A DNA stretch of 64,000 bases from Ignelater luminosus (GCA_011009095.1 VTPC01091253.1:333863-397862); one strand, 5' to 3'; shown: positions 34,792 through 48,161, numbered from the stretch's first letter. Made by a program: numbers and translations. The notes: generated by a model not told the origin, from the sequence alone.

Positions 34792-36106
34792 ATTATATCG
34801 GAAAATCACAGAGAATGATGTGCAATCTAGAAGCGAGGCGGGTACATCTTATGGTAGTCCATATTCGAGGGTACTTAGCAACAAAAACAAGTGCGATGTC
34901 TGTTCGCAAGAATTTGACGACCAGGATAGTCTTGAAGAACATTTAATAGTCACCCATATTATGAAGCAACCTTACCCGGCAACCTTTGAAAAACATCAGG
35001 AAATTAAGAAATGCGAAATTTGCTCTAAAGAATTTACTAATCCGGCTAGTCTTAAGCAACATTTGGAAATAACACATAGTACAAAAAAACGCTTTGAGTG
35101 CAAACTTTGCCCAGCAGCCTATAAAAGACCCGGTGATCTTGAAATTCACAAAGCGAGAGTTCATATGCCAGCGAACGATAGACGATGTCGTATATGTTTC
35201 AAACAATTCACTACCACTGAATATCTGAAAAAACATAATGAGTTGGCACATAATAAGAAATGCCCTGTTTGCTTAAAAGTATTCGCTACTACTCGTTATC
35301 TTTCCAGCCATATGGTCGTACATTCGTCCGATAGACCATATAAATGTAAGATTTGTTCGGCTACATATAAAAATAAATTGACATTGAAACTTCATATGGG
35401 TCGGCATGGCACAGAAGCCAGATTTAAATGTAATGTCTGTTCAAAAAAATTTATGTCTGAAGGTCAGTTAAAACCTCACGTGGCTCGTCACAAAAAAGCT
35501 TTCACAGTTGCGTGCCCAACTTGTAAAAAACCATTTCGCTACAAATCTGAATTAAAAATCCATATGATAACACATGCAAACGTAATCCACAAATGTGAAA
35601 TTTGTGGGAAAGAAATTAGAGGTGTTATTGAGAATCTTAAAAGACATATGGAAATACATAAAGAGAATCGTGCAGAAAACAAAAAATATAAATGTAACAT
35701 TTGTGAGAAAGCTTATCATAAAAAAGAATCTTTAACGCTTCACGCTATGCATCACACGGGGGAAAAGCCGTTCGTGTGTCAGGTTTGTGGAAAAGCATTT
35801 CTTTCACGTGATGGTCTAAAACAGCATTTAAATAATCATCAAGGTGTGAAACCAGAGCAGTGTGAAGAATGTGGAAAACGGTTTATATCGAAAACATATT
35901 TGATTACTCACATGCGTTCGCATACTGGGGAGAAGCCTTACAAATGCCAATATTGTTCAAAATCCTTTTCTCAGCGTTCAGGTCTTTCACGTCATGTAAG
36001 AATTCACACTGGAGAAAGACCTTACAATTGTGATCTCTGTGATGGTCGTTTTATTAGCAAGGATGTTTTAAATGCACATAAAAAGAACAAACACAACTTG
36101 TTATAA
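34792..36106 (+). CDS. C2H2 zinc-finger terminal exon D, 14 fingers
   Basis: One leftover base (A), then [15 protein letters not shown], and fourteen fingers in about 437 residues. The first pair ([38 protein letters not shown]) is separated by an unusual 25-residue gap. The remaining twelve run from [17 protein letters not shown] to [17 protein letters not shown], ending KKNKHNLL. Finger 9 ([20 protein letters not shown]) has one extra residue in its loop, a feature shared by exons E and F. Linkers are irregular in the first half and canonical TGEKP in the last four. AATAAA at 36380. The upstream flank CATAAAGAATTCTGTTTTCAG is nearly the same as that of exon E. Confidence 0.92.
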
Positions 36107-36385
36107 CTCGTTCACTTGAAGATACCAATGGCAGGAGAAACATCTCATGGCTTTGATTTATTTTGGTATTATTTTTATAGTATCAATATGTGCTTTATAT
36201 TCACTTTGGGAAAGATCATTGATGTAAATAATAATTTTCGGATTCTGCCTGGTAAAAGTATCTTATTTTGTTTATATTATTGATCACAACTTGTCAATAT
36301 TTGTTATGTATCGTTATGTTACTTTTACAAGCGTACTATTAGTGTACGTTTGTACGTACATTGTTATGTAATGTTTGAAAATAAA

Positions 36386-39279
36386 TAAAAATTTTCATGT
36401 TAATCCTATACTGTCTCTGTAGACAACTTGAAGCTTGCCTTCCTTTTATGGTTATCAGTAGCGACTTGTACGAATAGACAGAGGGCAGTGCTTCTGTTAA
36501 GTATACCAAGATATAGATAATAAAAATAACTACCTACACTGATTACAATTAAGATTTTACGAGTATAACTGTCAGTCGGAGCCATAGCCAGGATGAGGCA
36601 AGAGCAGTCTTCGCCCGCTCTTAACAGATCTTAGGAAATCTAAAATATCACATCAAACCTTGAAAAAGCCTTTCTTCCATATTCTGTTGAATTGAAGATA
36701 GAGAAAGCGTTTCTTTAGAAAGAAACTTTAACGATAATTGCCTTGGAAAGATGGGTAAGGATGAAACTTGTTTTTTGGAACCACCTCGTAGGCGTTGAGG
36801 TGAGAGCAAATTGTCTTCAAAAGAATTTCTTATCATTTAATAATTTCTACAGGATGATTTCATGGCATTTCTTTCATTAGGTATTGTTTTCTCAACATCC
36901 CACTTTTTGCAGTAGAATGTAGGTAAACGCCACAGCCATTTAAAGAATGAATTTGTAAAGTGTTCGTTTGGTTAATCCAGTTAAGATCAAAATGAGGATT
37001 ACTAAGAAAAACAAAACGAAAGTTTAGAAGCGTCTGAGAACTAACTCAAGAGGCGGGAATAGTTGAGGTATTGCTCCTCAAATATTTACTTACAATTAGT
37101 TATATAAGTTGGTCTGCAGATCAAGTGTTGGTTTAACCAATCCGTTGCACTTTCGAAGATAACATGTTCATCTTTTCTCCTCTGAGAGATGGTGCGCGGA
37201 AGTCTAAAGACGTGGTCAATTGTCCTTCTGTGATTCCATCTTTTACCGTTTCAGTTAGTGTTGCGGAGTCACAGGCATTCGGATGGAACATTTCTGCCGC
37301 CTCGCAGCTCCCGAACGTACACGCCTTGAAGAGGGTCCGGACTATTATTGTCGGATTCTACGCTGTCCCTGTTCTTCTGGTGATTCCACTTACCGAACGC
37401 CTTCCTGGATGCATGGCTAGTAGATCTGCCGTTCAGCTCCCACCACAGCACGCGTGTGTGGTAGAGTGATCATGAGATCATCTGTACTTGCTACCACCTC
37501 AATGTCGACCAGCATCCGTACATCTATTAGGACCATCGCAAACTCAGGTAAAATCAAATGTCACCGGTATCACCTCATTTCCATCTCTAGTCTGCTGCTG
37601 TAGTCATACCAACTTATCTTACACGTGAGAATAACTGTCTCGATGCTTTACTCACCACATCATATTCATTGGGCTGAAGAGGAGAAACGCTCGGTTCCTT
37701 TCGGGTATCAACTTTCAAACCATCATCATCTCATCGTTCACTTCAACAACATAAAATCGCTTTGAGTTCGCGAAATCTCCTCAAAATTACCTTTGCACAT
37801 AGCTGCTCCGACATTTACGAATTCCAACCATTACCTCGTACTCAATACTCGGCAAACGAAGGACTTGGTGCTCATTTTTTACCAATCTCTGGATATTTTC
37901 AACGAACTGTGATTGGAGTCGTTACTGAATTTAATTTTGAAATTTTGACTTGGATTTGATTTGGATTCTACATCCAAAAATAAGAGATACGTTTACTTTT
38001 AGTTTTTTGATATCTCTTGGTGAACATGGTCAAAATGACCGCCAAAATTTGAAAACTTTTTAAAACTGTTGCTCGAATTCGGTAACAAAACGGAGTTCGT
38101 TGTGGTTATGCTTTGCATTCCCAGATGTTTATGGTTGATACTGAACTTCTGCAAGAGCTATGTAGCTTCTCTATAGTAACGTTTGCAAAAGATAAAAATC
38201 ACATACCTGCATTCCTTTCGGGCTTTTGTTTGGGTATTACTGTGCTTGAGATTTGAGTTAGATCTCTGTGGCGACCACCGATCGGGCACCTTTCTTTGAA
38301 AACGGAACGGGCTCAACCATCCATAATCATCTTAAGAGAGCTAAGTACTAATATGGGTCAGGCTGCAGTTCTTCAACAGGTTTCGCCCTCAAATAACTTT
38401 AAAAGAGCTACAACTACAAACGAACACAAGTCGTGTTCCATTCTCCAACGGGTCATTTGTAGTAATCTAAAGCCAGGCTCTTCCTCCCTCCATTGACACG
38501 CTTAAGACAGCTAAGCATTAACACGAATTGGGTTGCACGCTCCAACGGGGTACTTGCGGTGGCCCAAAGTTCATTAACTTTCCTAAGAAAGCTAAATAGG
38601 AATACGGATCAAGCTGCCTTCTAATGGGCCATCTGCGATGGTCCAAGTCTATTAACCTCCTTAATAGGGTTCTACCCTTCTACTTGGGCTGGTTGAAAAG
38701 TCTATTAACCTTCTTAAGCGATCTAAATGCTTCAACTTCTATTAACTTTCTCAAGAGAACTAACTACTAACACGGGTCGGGCTTTGCTCACTAACGATTC
38801 CTTTGTGGTGGCTTATCCCCCCTCCATTAACGTTTTTAAGAGAGTTAACTACGAGCTTGGGTGGGACTCGGGAACTGACCTCCCACCTGTGGTGGCTCAA
38901 GCCCGGATTTAACCCTCGGTTAACTTTGTTAAGAGAGCTAAAGATAAACGTGGCTCTTCCACTTTCTTGAGAACTAATTGCGAACGCGATTGTACATAAA
39001 AAACAAATTAGTTTGTTGGAATCATATCAAATGACGTCACATCAATTACCATGACCCATGGCGTTTGTGGTCACGCTAGTTCTTACAAGTACTTCCTTGC
39101 TTTTATGCTTAACTGTAGTTATAATTATCGTCTAAATGTGGATTTGTTGGATTTTAGTAATCCCCTCACATCGCAAATAAAATAAAAATGACAAAACCTT
39201 TTAATTTAAAATTTTTGCATAAGCGAATCAGTACATCCGTTTGAATTTCTTACTTTCTAACATAAAGATTTGTTTTCAG
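36386..39279. repeat. paralogous spacer between exons D and E
   Basis: 36870-37105 and 37250-37440 match the spacer upstream of D (see 31990 and 32340). 38310-38960 is a degenerate tandem repeat, listed separately. Open frames at 37164-37469 and similar positions overlap these repeats and are not called as genes. It ends in the acceptor AGATTTGTTTTCAG at 39279. Confidence 0.7.
38310..38960. repeat. degenerate tandem repeat, about 80-100-bp period
   Basis: The motif TTAAGAGAGCTAA, often followed by CTAACACGGGTCGGGCT and preceded by CCATTAAC or CTATTAAC, recurs at about 38331, 38398, 38501, 38582, 38713, 38751, 38833 and 38927 with variable spacing. A block like CCAACGGGTCATTTGTGGTG lies between many of them. 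Copies are strongly diverged, so the array is old. It lies in the spacer a few hundred bases before exon E. Confidence 0.75.
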
Positions 39280-40705
39280 ATTATATCTGGTAATCAAAGA
39301 GGATATCGTAGATGATGAAGACTTATTACTCCATAAATGCGATGTTTGTTGGCAACAATTTACCAATCAGGATAACCTTGAGCAACATCTAATAAATACT
39401 CATATTATGAAGCAACCAGCTTCCTCTGCAAGACATAGAGATCTTGACATTCAAATAGCAGAAATTTCAGAAAACAATATAAAACGAGAAGAGGATGAGT
39501 CGCTCCAAAACCTACCCAATAGTTTGAAGTGTAATAAGTGTTCAAAACAATTTATTAACGTTGCCTTCTACATAAAACACTTGTTACAATACAATAACAA
39601 ATGTAATGTTTATCCTGAGGAATTTGTTAATCAGATTACTCTTAAACAACGTTTAGAAACAACTTCAATCCCTGCTCTTTTGCCAAGACCTTTCAAGTGC
39701 AGAATTTGTCCAGCAGCCTATAACAAAGAAAACGACCTTTTTATTCATATAGCGGAAATCCATACACCAGCAGAAGATACAAGATGCCGTATATGTTTGA
39801 AACAGTTCGGCAGCATTGAAAGTCAAGAAGAACATACCATGTTGGTACATAATAACAAGTGCCCCGTTTGCTCAAAAGTATTTGCTACTGCTCGTCATCT
39901 TTCCATCCATATGGCCATACATTCGTCCCATAGATCATATAAATGCAAAACTTGTTCGGCTGCATTCAAAAATAAATTCACATTAGAAATGCACGTGCGC
40001 CGACATGGTATAGAAGCTAAATTTAAGTGCAAAGTTTGCCCAAAAAGATTTACGGCTGAAATCCATTTAAAACGTCACGAGTCTCGTCATGTAAAGCCAC
40101 TTTCTATTACGTGCCCAACTTGTAATAAAGGATTTCGTTATAAATGGGAATTAAAAATTCATATGGTAATACACGAAAATAAAACAAATGAATGCGAGAT
40201 TTGCGGTAAACAAATCAAAGGTATTATGGAAAATCTCAAAAGACATATGAAAATACACAAGAAAATCCACGAAGAAGACAAAAAATACAAATGTAATGTT
40301 TGCGGAAAAACGTATCTTCTTAAACGTTCTTTAGTGCGTCATATTATGACTCACACTGGGGAAAAGCCACATGTGTGTCAGATTTGTGGAAAAGGACTTG
40401 CTTCGCCTGAAGGTCTAAAACATCATATAAATACGCACCGAGATGTGAAACTAGCACAGTGTGATCAGTGTAATAAACGGTTCGTAACGAAACGAAGTTT
40501 AATTATTCACCTTCGTTCGCACACTGGAGAGAAACCTTACAAATGTGAATATTGTTCAAAATCGTTTGCTCAACGTTATTCTCAAATGTGTCATATGAGA
40601 GTTCACACCGGAGAAAAGCCTTACAGTTGCGATCTCTGCAATGGTCGTTTTATTAGCAGAACTCTTTTAAATTTTCACAAAAAGAGTAAACACAACTTGT
40701 TATAG
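39280..40705 (+). CDS. C2H2 zinc-finger terminal exon E, about 13 intact plus 2 damaged fingers
   Basis: One leftover base (A), then LYLVIKEDIVDDEDLLL and a first finger HKCDVCWQQFTNQDNLEQH, all upstream of the first ATG (39407) but in the same open frame, so the splice-site start is used. About 474 residues. Finger 2 (LKCNKCSKQFINVAFYIKH) lacks its last His. Finger 3 (NKCNVYPEEFVNQITLKQR) has lost a Cys (to Tyr) and both His. Twelve intact fingers follow, from CRICPAAYNKENDLFIH to CDLCNGRFISRTLLNFH, ending KSKHNLL. The damaged fingers sit in the N-terminal part, where exons F and K carry good ones. AATAAA at 40834. It shares leader and acceptor with D and F. Confidence 0.92.
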
Positions 40706-41541
40706 TTCGTTTAGTTGAAGTTTAGTTAATCATGACGTTACTTGTTAAGTTCCGTATTCATTATTGTGTTCATTGTTACCTTATTATCTAATTATGTACA
40801 TTTGTCATGTAATGGTGTAGAATTCGAAGCAGAAATAAAATATTCAGACTAACTACAACATGTATACTGTAGCAATGTTAAAATTTGTTCTTAAATAATA
40901 ATTAGTAGGTAGTACCCTTTTTAAGGATAACAAATTTTGGCTATATTTCTTAATTAAAAAATTAATTTTACCAATATTAAGGAAATATCCAATAAAATCA
41001 AGCGACAGACAGTGTTTTTCAGGAAAATCTTGATAGCTGTCAGAATCAACTTCACAGTACGTGGGATTCTCTCTACTTAATCTTCTTATTAACAATTACA
41101 AGAGAATTAGTCGCCCAAGCTACCAGTCCTTACACATTTCCTAAACGATTTTCTTATACTAAAGTCTATTGACAATAAGCAAACATCTCCATAACATTTA
41201 TAACTGAAACTTTCCACAGTTCATTAAATTAATAGCGAACCTAACTTTTAGTCCACAAGTAAATAGTTACTTTCGATGTATGTATGTACTCTCCGGTTTT
41301 TACTCAGTTTTACATTCACAAAAAAAAAACACTAACATTCCCATCAAACAATGTCAAATAAATTCAACGACTGTCTTGAACTCGGTCAACTCCAAAAAAA
41401 TTAGAGCACAACATGGTAGCTTCTGCACTAAAAATATTGGTAACAGAACTAACATAGTGGGGAGCTTAATGCGACGCCCGCACCTTGAAATTATATCTTG
41501 ACTGGTTTGATGCTTAAGGGATGCACGCGTTTTACCTTACC

Positions 41542-41582
41542 TGTGCGACAAAGTACACTAGAACAGTACGACATGTCGTTCA
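41542..41582. repeat. conserved spacer element, copy 2
   Basis: TGTGCGACAAAGTACACTAG followed by AACAGTACGACATGTCGT. It lacks about five bases of the middle part relative to copies 1 and 5. Confidence 0.6.
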
Positions 41583-42180
41583 AAAACGAGTCGGTTCAAC
41601 AATTGGTCTACTTCAGGCAATAACATTTAATGATTTCCAAAAAAAGTTTACAGAGATGCGCTCATGGTGCAATGCAGTATTCAGTTTTGAAACGAAGCAC
41701 TTTTCTTATCGCTATCGTCATTCTATTTATTTTCCGAAATGGCTCCAGCTAAAGTAACATTTCGAAATGTTTCACCTAATCAAATAAAGTTTCTTCTTTT
41801 AAGTTATCTTCTACTATCCTTTTCTTTCTGTAACTAAATTCTCCGAATCATGTCAAGCTAGGTAGACGTTAGGTCTAGTTGAAAGGTACTCTGTTGAAGT
41901 CAAGAATATCCATTTTTAAAATACCGCGTCGGGAAGCAAGGAAACACTTTACTAATTATACATTGCACTTGTTAGGGTAAGAGTACAAGTTGTCTTTGTG
42001 ATTTGGTTGTCCGAAGAATTTCTATATCCCGAGAGATTCGATAATACAAAGCCTCGTCTACTTGAGAATTACCAGCACGACTTTTATGATCACACATGTT
42101 TTGACTGACTCGATGCAACAGGCATCCCTCGCTTAAAGGAAGTTCTTCGCTTTGCACCTGAAAAACGCGTTTCACCCTAC

Positions 42181-42216
42181 ACGTGCGGCAAAGCAAACGG
42201 CACGACACGTCGTACA
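42181..42216. repeat. conserved spacer element, copy 3
   Basis: ACGTGCGGCAAAGCAAACGG followed by CACGACACGTCGTACA. The central ATTAGAACGG part is deleted, but the outer parts and the preceding CGCGTTTCACCCTAC block are retained. Confidence 0.6.
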
Positions 42217-43610
42217 ATAATCAGTTTGTTTGAGGGCGACAACTGATGATGGTTTCCAAGAAGAATTCATACAGACAAGCACATTCAATTTTAAAGTAAA
42301 GAAACTGCGAACCGAACAAATTAAATTATTTTTGTTTATTAAATTATTTAGAACATCGCCAGGGATTTCGTAACGGTGCAAAAAATATTTGAATGACAAT
42401 ACTTCAATACTGCTTTTTACGAAACATCTCCTTGATGTTACAGCGGATTTGTAGATCACGAGATGAAGAGGTGAATGGGGTAGAAATGAACAGAGATGCG
42501 AGACGTGAATCGGGAGGCATTGGAGAGGCAATGATTTCGCATTAATGTTGATCGGTGTAGTACGTGAATGTAGTTGGGAATAGTTTAAGTGAACAGTACT
42601 AAGATGTTAGATGCTTCAGTGATGGGACCGTGAAGATTACTGTTCTGATATCCACCTCCACTATTAAACAGAACTAGAAATAACGGAAAGTGTTGGTGAG
42701 AGAATGTAATTGCTCACCCTTCCGAATGCCACCATAGCCCAAAGACTGCTTGACGTCACTCGGTGATTCGAAGATGTAGGAAGTGGGAGTATGCTATATG
42801 CAATATCCAAAGAGATAGATATTTGTAAGTTTTGCTAAAAATAAAATATCCCACCTACAAGAAAACCTTAACAATTCTTAAAATTTATTGTCATCTACAT
42901 CATGGGCGGGCAAGTTTAGGCCCCGGGACCGAATTTTTTCGTATATCAACAAAACACGTTCGCATATTTTACAGGTCGAACGTCAAAACCTTTCTACGAA
43001 CCAATTCGAGTTCGGAGACTAAATCTGCCTCCCCCCTGGCACTGGCAATTAGGCAGCCCTTTGTGTAGGAATGTGCATACACCTTTGAGAAGTCCGTATA
43101 GAGGAAAGCACGCTTAAGACATAGCAGAAAATCCCATAGATGCGCCTTAAAATTGCGAAGGTAGAATTCTACCTCTACTGAAGTACTTTACGTTCTACAT
43201 CATTTTGCAAAAAGTTGTACCGGCTGGATTTGCATATAGACTCGTTTCCTAAGCATGGTACTAAGTCACCTTCCACCTACAGGCCGATTTCTATCGAGAG
43301 AATCTCTGCAGGGATTAGTCAACGCAAATCATGTTTATTCACATATCGTACACTATTGATACAATTGGACAAGTGCAAAAGAAGTTCCTAACAGTCATCT
43401 ATAAATTCAATAAGAATTACCCGCGCATTTATTCTCGGCGGCGCGTTTTGTTGTTAAGAATTCTCTTTATCGTGGGTACTTTTCAACAAATGAAAAAGTC
43501 TCCTATTTTAGCGAATATAGATCCGTATTGTAAAGATTTCTTACACGTTAAAATCTTTATTTATCATTTATAACCAAATTATAGCTAATACTCAATTTTT
43601 GTATTTTCAG

Positions 43611-45192
43611 ATTATATCTGGATGTCAGAGAAGCGAACAATCCAGCTACCTTCAAATGTAATATTTGTTCCAGAGAACTATTTAGTATTCAAGACTATGA
43701 TAAACATTTATTACTGCACAACAACAAATGCAATATTTGTTCAAAAGAATTTATTACTAGAAGAGGACTCAAGAATCATTTAACAGCTCACAGTAGTAAA
43801 AAACCATTTAAGTGCGAAATCTGTTTGGTATCCTTTAAGAAGCAAAACGACTTTAAAATTCATCAAGCAATAATTCATGGTTCAGAGAACGAAATAAAAC
43901 CAGAGGATGAGTCAGAGAAACATATTCCAAATAGTTTGAAAACCTCACAAGAATTTATTGACCAGAAGAGTCTTCAGCAACGTTCATCTACTCATAGTGG
44001 ACAACAGCTTTTCAAATGTGAAGAGGAAAACACAAAACGAGAGAAGCATGAATCCCCAAAACCGTTCATCAAACACTTGTTACAGCACAACAATAACAAA
44101 TGCGATATTTGTTCTAAAGAATTTGTTAGTTTTACAAACCTTAAGCAACATTTAGAAGTAACACACAGCCCAGAAAAACCTTTCAAATGCAAAATTTGTC
44201 CAGCAGCCTATAAAAGACAAAAAGATCTGGTTATTCATGTAGCAAAAATCCATACACCAGCAAACGATGCAAGATGCCGTATATGCTTCAAGCAGTTTGC
44301 TAGCTCTGAAAATCTGGAACAACATATGTTGACCCATAAGAAGAAATGTCCTGTTTGCTCTAAAGTTTTTGCCACTGCTAGTTATCTTGCCAAGCACATG
44401 ACTATACATAAGTCCGAGAGACCGTATAAATGTGAAACTTGTTTGGCTGCATTCAAAAATAAATACACGTTAGAAATGCATGTGGGCCGTCACGGCACAG
44501 AACCTAAATTTAAATGCGATGTTTGTTCAAAAAAGTTTATGTCCGAAACTCATTTGAAACGTCATGCGGCTCGTCACGAAAAAGAATTCTCTGTAGCGTG
44601 CCCAACTTGCAATATGGCGTTTCGTTACAAATGCGAACTAAACGTTCACATGATAATACATGGAAATATTTTTAACACATGTGAGATTTGTGGGAAACAA
44701 ATTAAAGGCCGTAAGGAGAATCTCAAACAACATATGAAAATTCATAAAGAGAATCGCGAGGAAGACAAAAAATATAAATGCAACCTTTGTGAAAAGGCCT
44801 ACCGCGAGAAACGGTCTTTAATGCTTCACATTAAATCTCATTCGGGGCAAAAACCATTCATTTGTCAAATTTGTGGTAAAGGATTTCTTACACCTGAAGG
44901 TTTAAAACAGCATCTGAATAAACATCAAGGTGTGAAACCAGTGCAATGTGAAGAGTGCGGAAAACGCTTTGTAACAAAACAAAATCTGGTTATTCACATT
45001 CGTTCTCATACTGGAGAGAAGCCTCACAAATGTGAGTACTGTTCGAAATCGTTTACTCAACGCCCACCTTTAGTGCGTCACATGAGAATTCATACTGGTG
45101 AAAGACCCTACAGTTGCGATCTCTGCGAAGATCGTTTTATTAGTAAGGATGTTTTAAATCTGCACAGGAAGGGCAAACATAAATTGTTATAA
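43611..45192 (+). CDS. C2H2 zinc-finger terminal exon F, about 16 intact fingers
   Basis: One leftover base (A), then LYLDVREANNPATFKCNIC, so a finger begins almost at once. Three fingers precede the first ATG (43825): CNICSRELFSIQDYDKH, CNICSKEFITRRGLKNH and CEICLVSFKKQNDFKIH. Then comes a damaged finger (TSQEFIDQKSLQQR, no first Cys pair) and thirteen intact ones to [17 protein letters not shown], ending KGKHKLL. About 526 residues, among the longest in the array. The RRG/LL-type three-finger opening is the same module seen twice in exon K. AATAAA at 45584. It would be truncated by three fingers if annotated from the ATG. Confidence 0.92.
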
Positions 45193-45589
45193 TTCGTTAC
45201 TGGTGGCGTACTCGACGAAATTATTTAGTATTTAATAATGTAAGAATTAGAAACAATATTGTTCAGGAAGAAACTTTATGGCTGTGATTTGATTTGCAAT
45301 GGAAATATTTATTTTAAATCTGCACTGGAAAAGAAGGTCACCAATGCAAGTGATGAAGTAGCAGATACAATAGATTTTATTGGTTATTTGGTTTAATTTT
45401 AACAATCCAATTGTATGCCACATTTCTGTGTAAAATATATTTCTTGTGTTATGTTAATGAAGAGTTATAGTTTTACTGGTTTTTATCAACATATTGTTTA
45501 TTTATTCACGGAAAAAGTATATTTTGTATCTATTACTAGATCTGTGTTAGGTAAATTTGTTATCTGTATTGAACTATTTTGTAAATAAA

Positions 45590-47119
45590 ATATTCAAAAT
45601 AACTGAAGTTTGATGAGAAATTAATCTCCAGGCAAACAACATCTCGTCCCGCGTCGATCACAATAGGTGGAGTGACATTTGAACCTACCCTCGTTACTCT
45701 TCACTTTATGTGATTCTATTCAATGGCAATACTAAAACTGAATAAATATTTATTAATACATTTACAGAAAAAACAAAGGATAAAAGTATTTTTGTTTTAA
45801 AATCAGTAATTTAAATCAAATAACCAAAGTAAGTAGACGAGATTACTGATACTAACGACATTTGAATACAGTGCCTTATAATTCACCTTTCAATGGATAC
45901 AAATGTTATACATCCGGATAATTCGAGGAAAACAACACTAACTGCCGCAATAAATTTGACAATTCGTAGGACTCTCTCAACTTAGTTTTTTATTAAGAAT
46001 TGCAAAAGAACTAAGTGTCCAAACTACTCATTCCTACGACTTTCTTATCCTAATCAATACGAGAACATGTTCATAACATTTACAGCTGAAACCTTCCACA
46101 GTTTATTAAATTTACAACAAACTTTTTAATTAGAACCAACATAGTGGCGAGCCTAAGGCGACGTCCTCACCTTGGAACTACATCTTACTTCCTAACTTGA
46201 CGCAACACGCATTTCTTGCTTAACTGGCGATTTTGTCCGCTTTTTGCGAACTTATTTCACCCTATAAGTGCATTCGAACGGTACGACATGATCCCGACTC
46301 TTATTTTAATCTATATCAGTAGAAAAGTGTATCACAAAAGTTGGAAAAGGGAATGAAGATTTAGGGCATGTTGGCATTGAAAATGCCTTCAAGCTCGAAA
46401 GATTATTGTTGACCAAGCTCTTGGTATTCTGTGTATCTTGCTCCTCTGCTCAGAACAGAGTTGATGTTTTGGCATTGATTTTGGACCTCCTATCCAATAT
46501 GTTGAAATTTCTATCTTTAAGGATTTCTAAGATCTCAAGTTCACCTCTATAACTGGGGTTTAAAAATGATGAAACTGTCGCCTCTCCTCCCACGGTCATT
46601 ACTCGCTTCACACCAGTCAATAAGAAACAGCTCCTAAGATCTTCAAAATTATGGATAAATTGCTCTTGGGTTGCTAACCATTTTTTAGGCTTGGTTTGAA
46701 ATGCTGGGCAAAATTATTAATTATTCCTTTGGGGTTCGTTCTCGACTTAAATGAATTTGTCTTGTTTTCACATCTTCCATCTTATTTTCCCAAGTAGACA
46801 TTTTATGATCTATTGTTTCTTCAAATTCTAGAAATCTGTTGTCCCAGTTATTTTAGTATCAAGCTTCTCACGCTGACTAACTGTCCAAGTTGACTTTCCA
46901 TCTTGTTTTCCTGGCTTCCTTAAGGTCATTTGGTCATCATCATCATTTTTATTGGCTCTTCTTACCTTTTAGCTGTTGTATCCTCCATATTGTTTAATAT
47001 TCTTGACAGCAATAATATAATAGATTCAGCTAGGTTAACTGAGTTGAGCTAAATTGTTTTGGGTTATGTTAGGTGTAACTATAGTGTAATGTGCTGTTTC
47101 TAATTGTAATTCTTTTCAG
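45590..47119. repeat. paralogous spacer between exons F and G
   Basis: 45630-45830 matches 56290-56440 and 60140-60350 (GCATCTCGTCCC.. and the ATCACAATAGGTGGAGTGA-like block, then AAAATCAGTAATTTAAATCA). 46000-46140 matches 41095-41230. 46440-46570 matches 49390-49490 and 54055-54120 (GTTTTGGCATTGATTTTGGA). 46920-47080 matches 48890-49025. It ends in the acceptor AATTCTTTTCAG at 47119. Confidence 0.75.
46256..46292. repeat. conserved spacer element, copy 4
   Basis: TTCACCCTATAAGTGCATTC followed by GAACGGTACGACATGAT. The CAAAGCRAGTA part is missing; the flanking TTTCACC block and the GAACGGTACGACATG core are kept. Confidence 0.6.
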
Positions 47120-48161
47120 ATTATGGCAACAAATGATATTTAAAGAAGAAGATGATGAACCATCTGGAACTGTTCATAATGAGTTGCAATGCTACATTTG
47201 TTCGAGGAAGCTAATCAACATCCGTAACTACACCAGGCATATGTTATTGCACAAAAATAAATGTGATGTCTGTTCAAAAGAATTTCATGATCGCGCTAAC
47301 TTTAAACAACATTTAATAACTCACAGTCCAGAGAAACCGTTCAAGTGCCAAAACTGCCCTTCTGCCTACAAACGACAAAAAGATCTTAAAATTCATGTAG
47401 CAAAACTGCATACTCCAGCTAACAATACAAAATATGATGTCAAGGATCATGCAAAGATGCAAGATGCAGTAACTCAATTCGAATGTAAAGTTTGTTCGAA
47501 ACAGTTTAAATCAAAGAATATCCTAAAGGCACATGCGCATTGGCATATAAAAGAAAATTCTATTCCATGTCCCAGATGTGATAAGAAATTCTTCCGCCGT
47601 AGTGAAGTGAAAGTCCATATTTTAGCCTGTCACGAAACTATAAATTACATATGTGACATTTGTGGAAAAGCAAATAAAACACTTAAAAGTCTTAGGAAAC
47701 ATAAGCAAATACATGAAGAGAATCGCGAAAACGACCGAAAATTTAAGTGCAACCTGTGTGAAAAATCCTATTGCAGAAAACTGTCTTTAGATATGCATAT
47801 AATGGTGCACAAAGGAGAAAAGCCGTATGTATGTCACGTTTGTGGAAAAGAATTCTCTAGAAGGTACTGCCTAATGAAACATTTGAAGAGTCACCAAGGG
47901 GTGAAACCGGTACATTGTGGAAAGTGTGGAAAAGGATTTACAACCAAAGAAAATCTAGTTCGTCATATTCGTTCACATACTGGGGAGAAACCTTACAAGT
48001 GTCAATATTGTCCAAAATCGTTTACTCAACGGCCAACTTTAGTACTTCACACTAGAATTCATACAGGAGAAAAACCTTATGGTTGTGATTTATGTAAAGA
48101 ACATTTTATCAGTAAGAATGCTTTAAATGTACATCAGAAAAGTAAACATAATTTATTATAA
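47120..48161 (+). CDS. C2H2 zinc-finger terminal exon G, 11 fingers
   Basis: One leftover base (A), then LWQQMIFKEEDDEPSGT and eleven fingers in about 346 residues, from LQCYICSRKLINIRNYTRH to [19 protein letters not shown], ending KSKHNLL. Between fingers 3 and 4 the sequence NNTKYDVKDHAKMQDAVTQ replaces the two or three fingers ([21 protein letters not shown]) present there in D, E, F and K, which looks like an in-frame internal deletion. It founds a subgroup with J and the broken exons H and I: all begin LW(Q/R)(Q/H)-I and share the [13 protein letters not shown] last finger where it survives. No strong AATAAA is seen within 150 bases of the stop. Confidence 0.92.

Larger units (their letters stand above)
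40840..43610. repeat. paralogous spacer between exons E and F
   Basis: 41095-41230 matches 46000-46140 and 60440-60600 (ACATTTATAACTGAAACTTT, then CCACAGTTCATTAAATT). 42550-43470 matches 34020-34440. The conserved spacer element occurs twice here (41542 and 42181), as if this spacer was itself duplicated and an intervening exon lost. Open frames such as 42172-42531 on the minus strand overlap these repeats. It ends in the acceptor TTGTATTTTCAG at 43610. Confidence 0.7.

Noticed and set aside
37164-37469. Plus-strand 101-codon frame between exons D and E
   Set aside because: The same DNA occurs in the spacers at 32340 and 55985 without preserving the frame, so it is spacer repeat.
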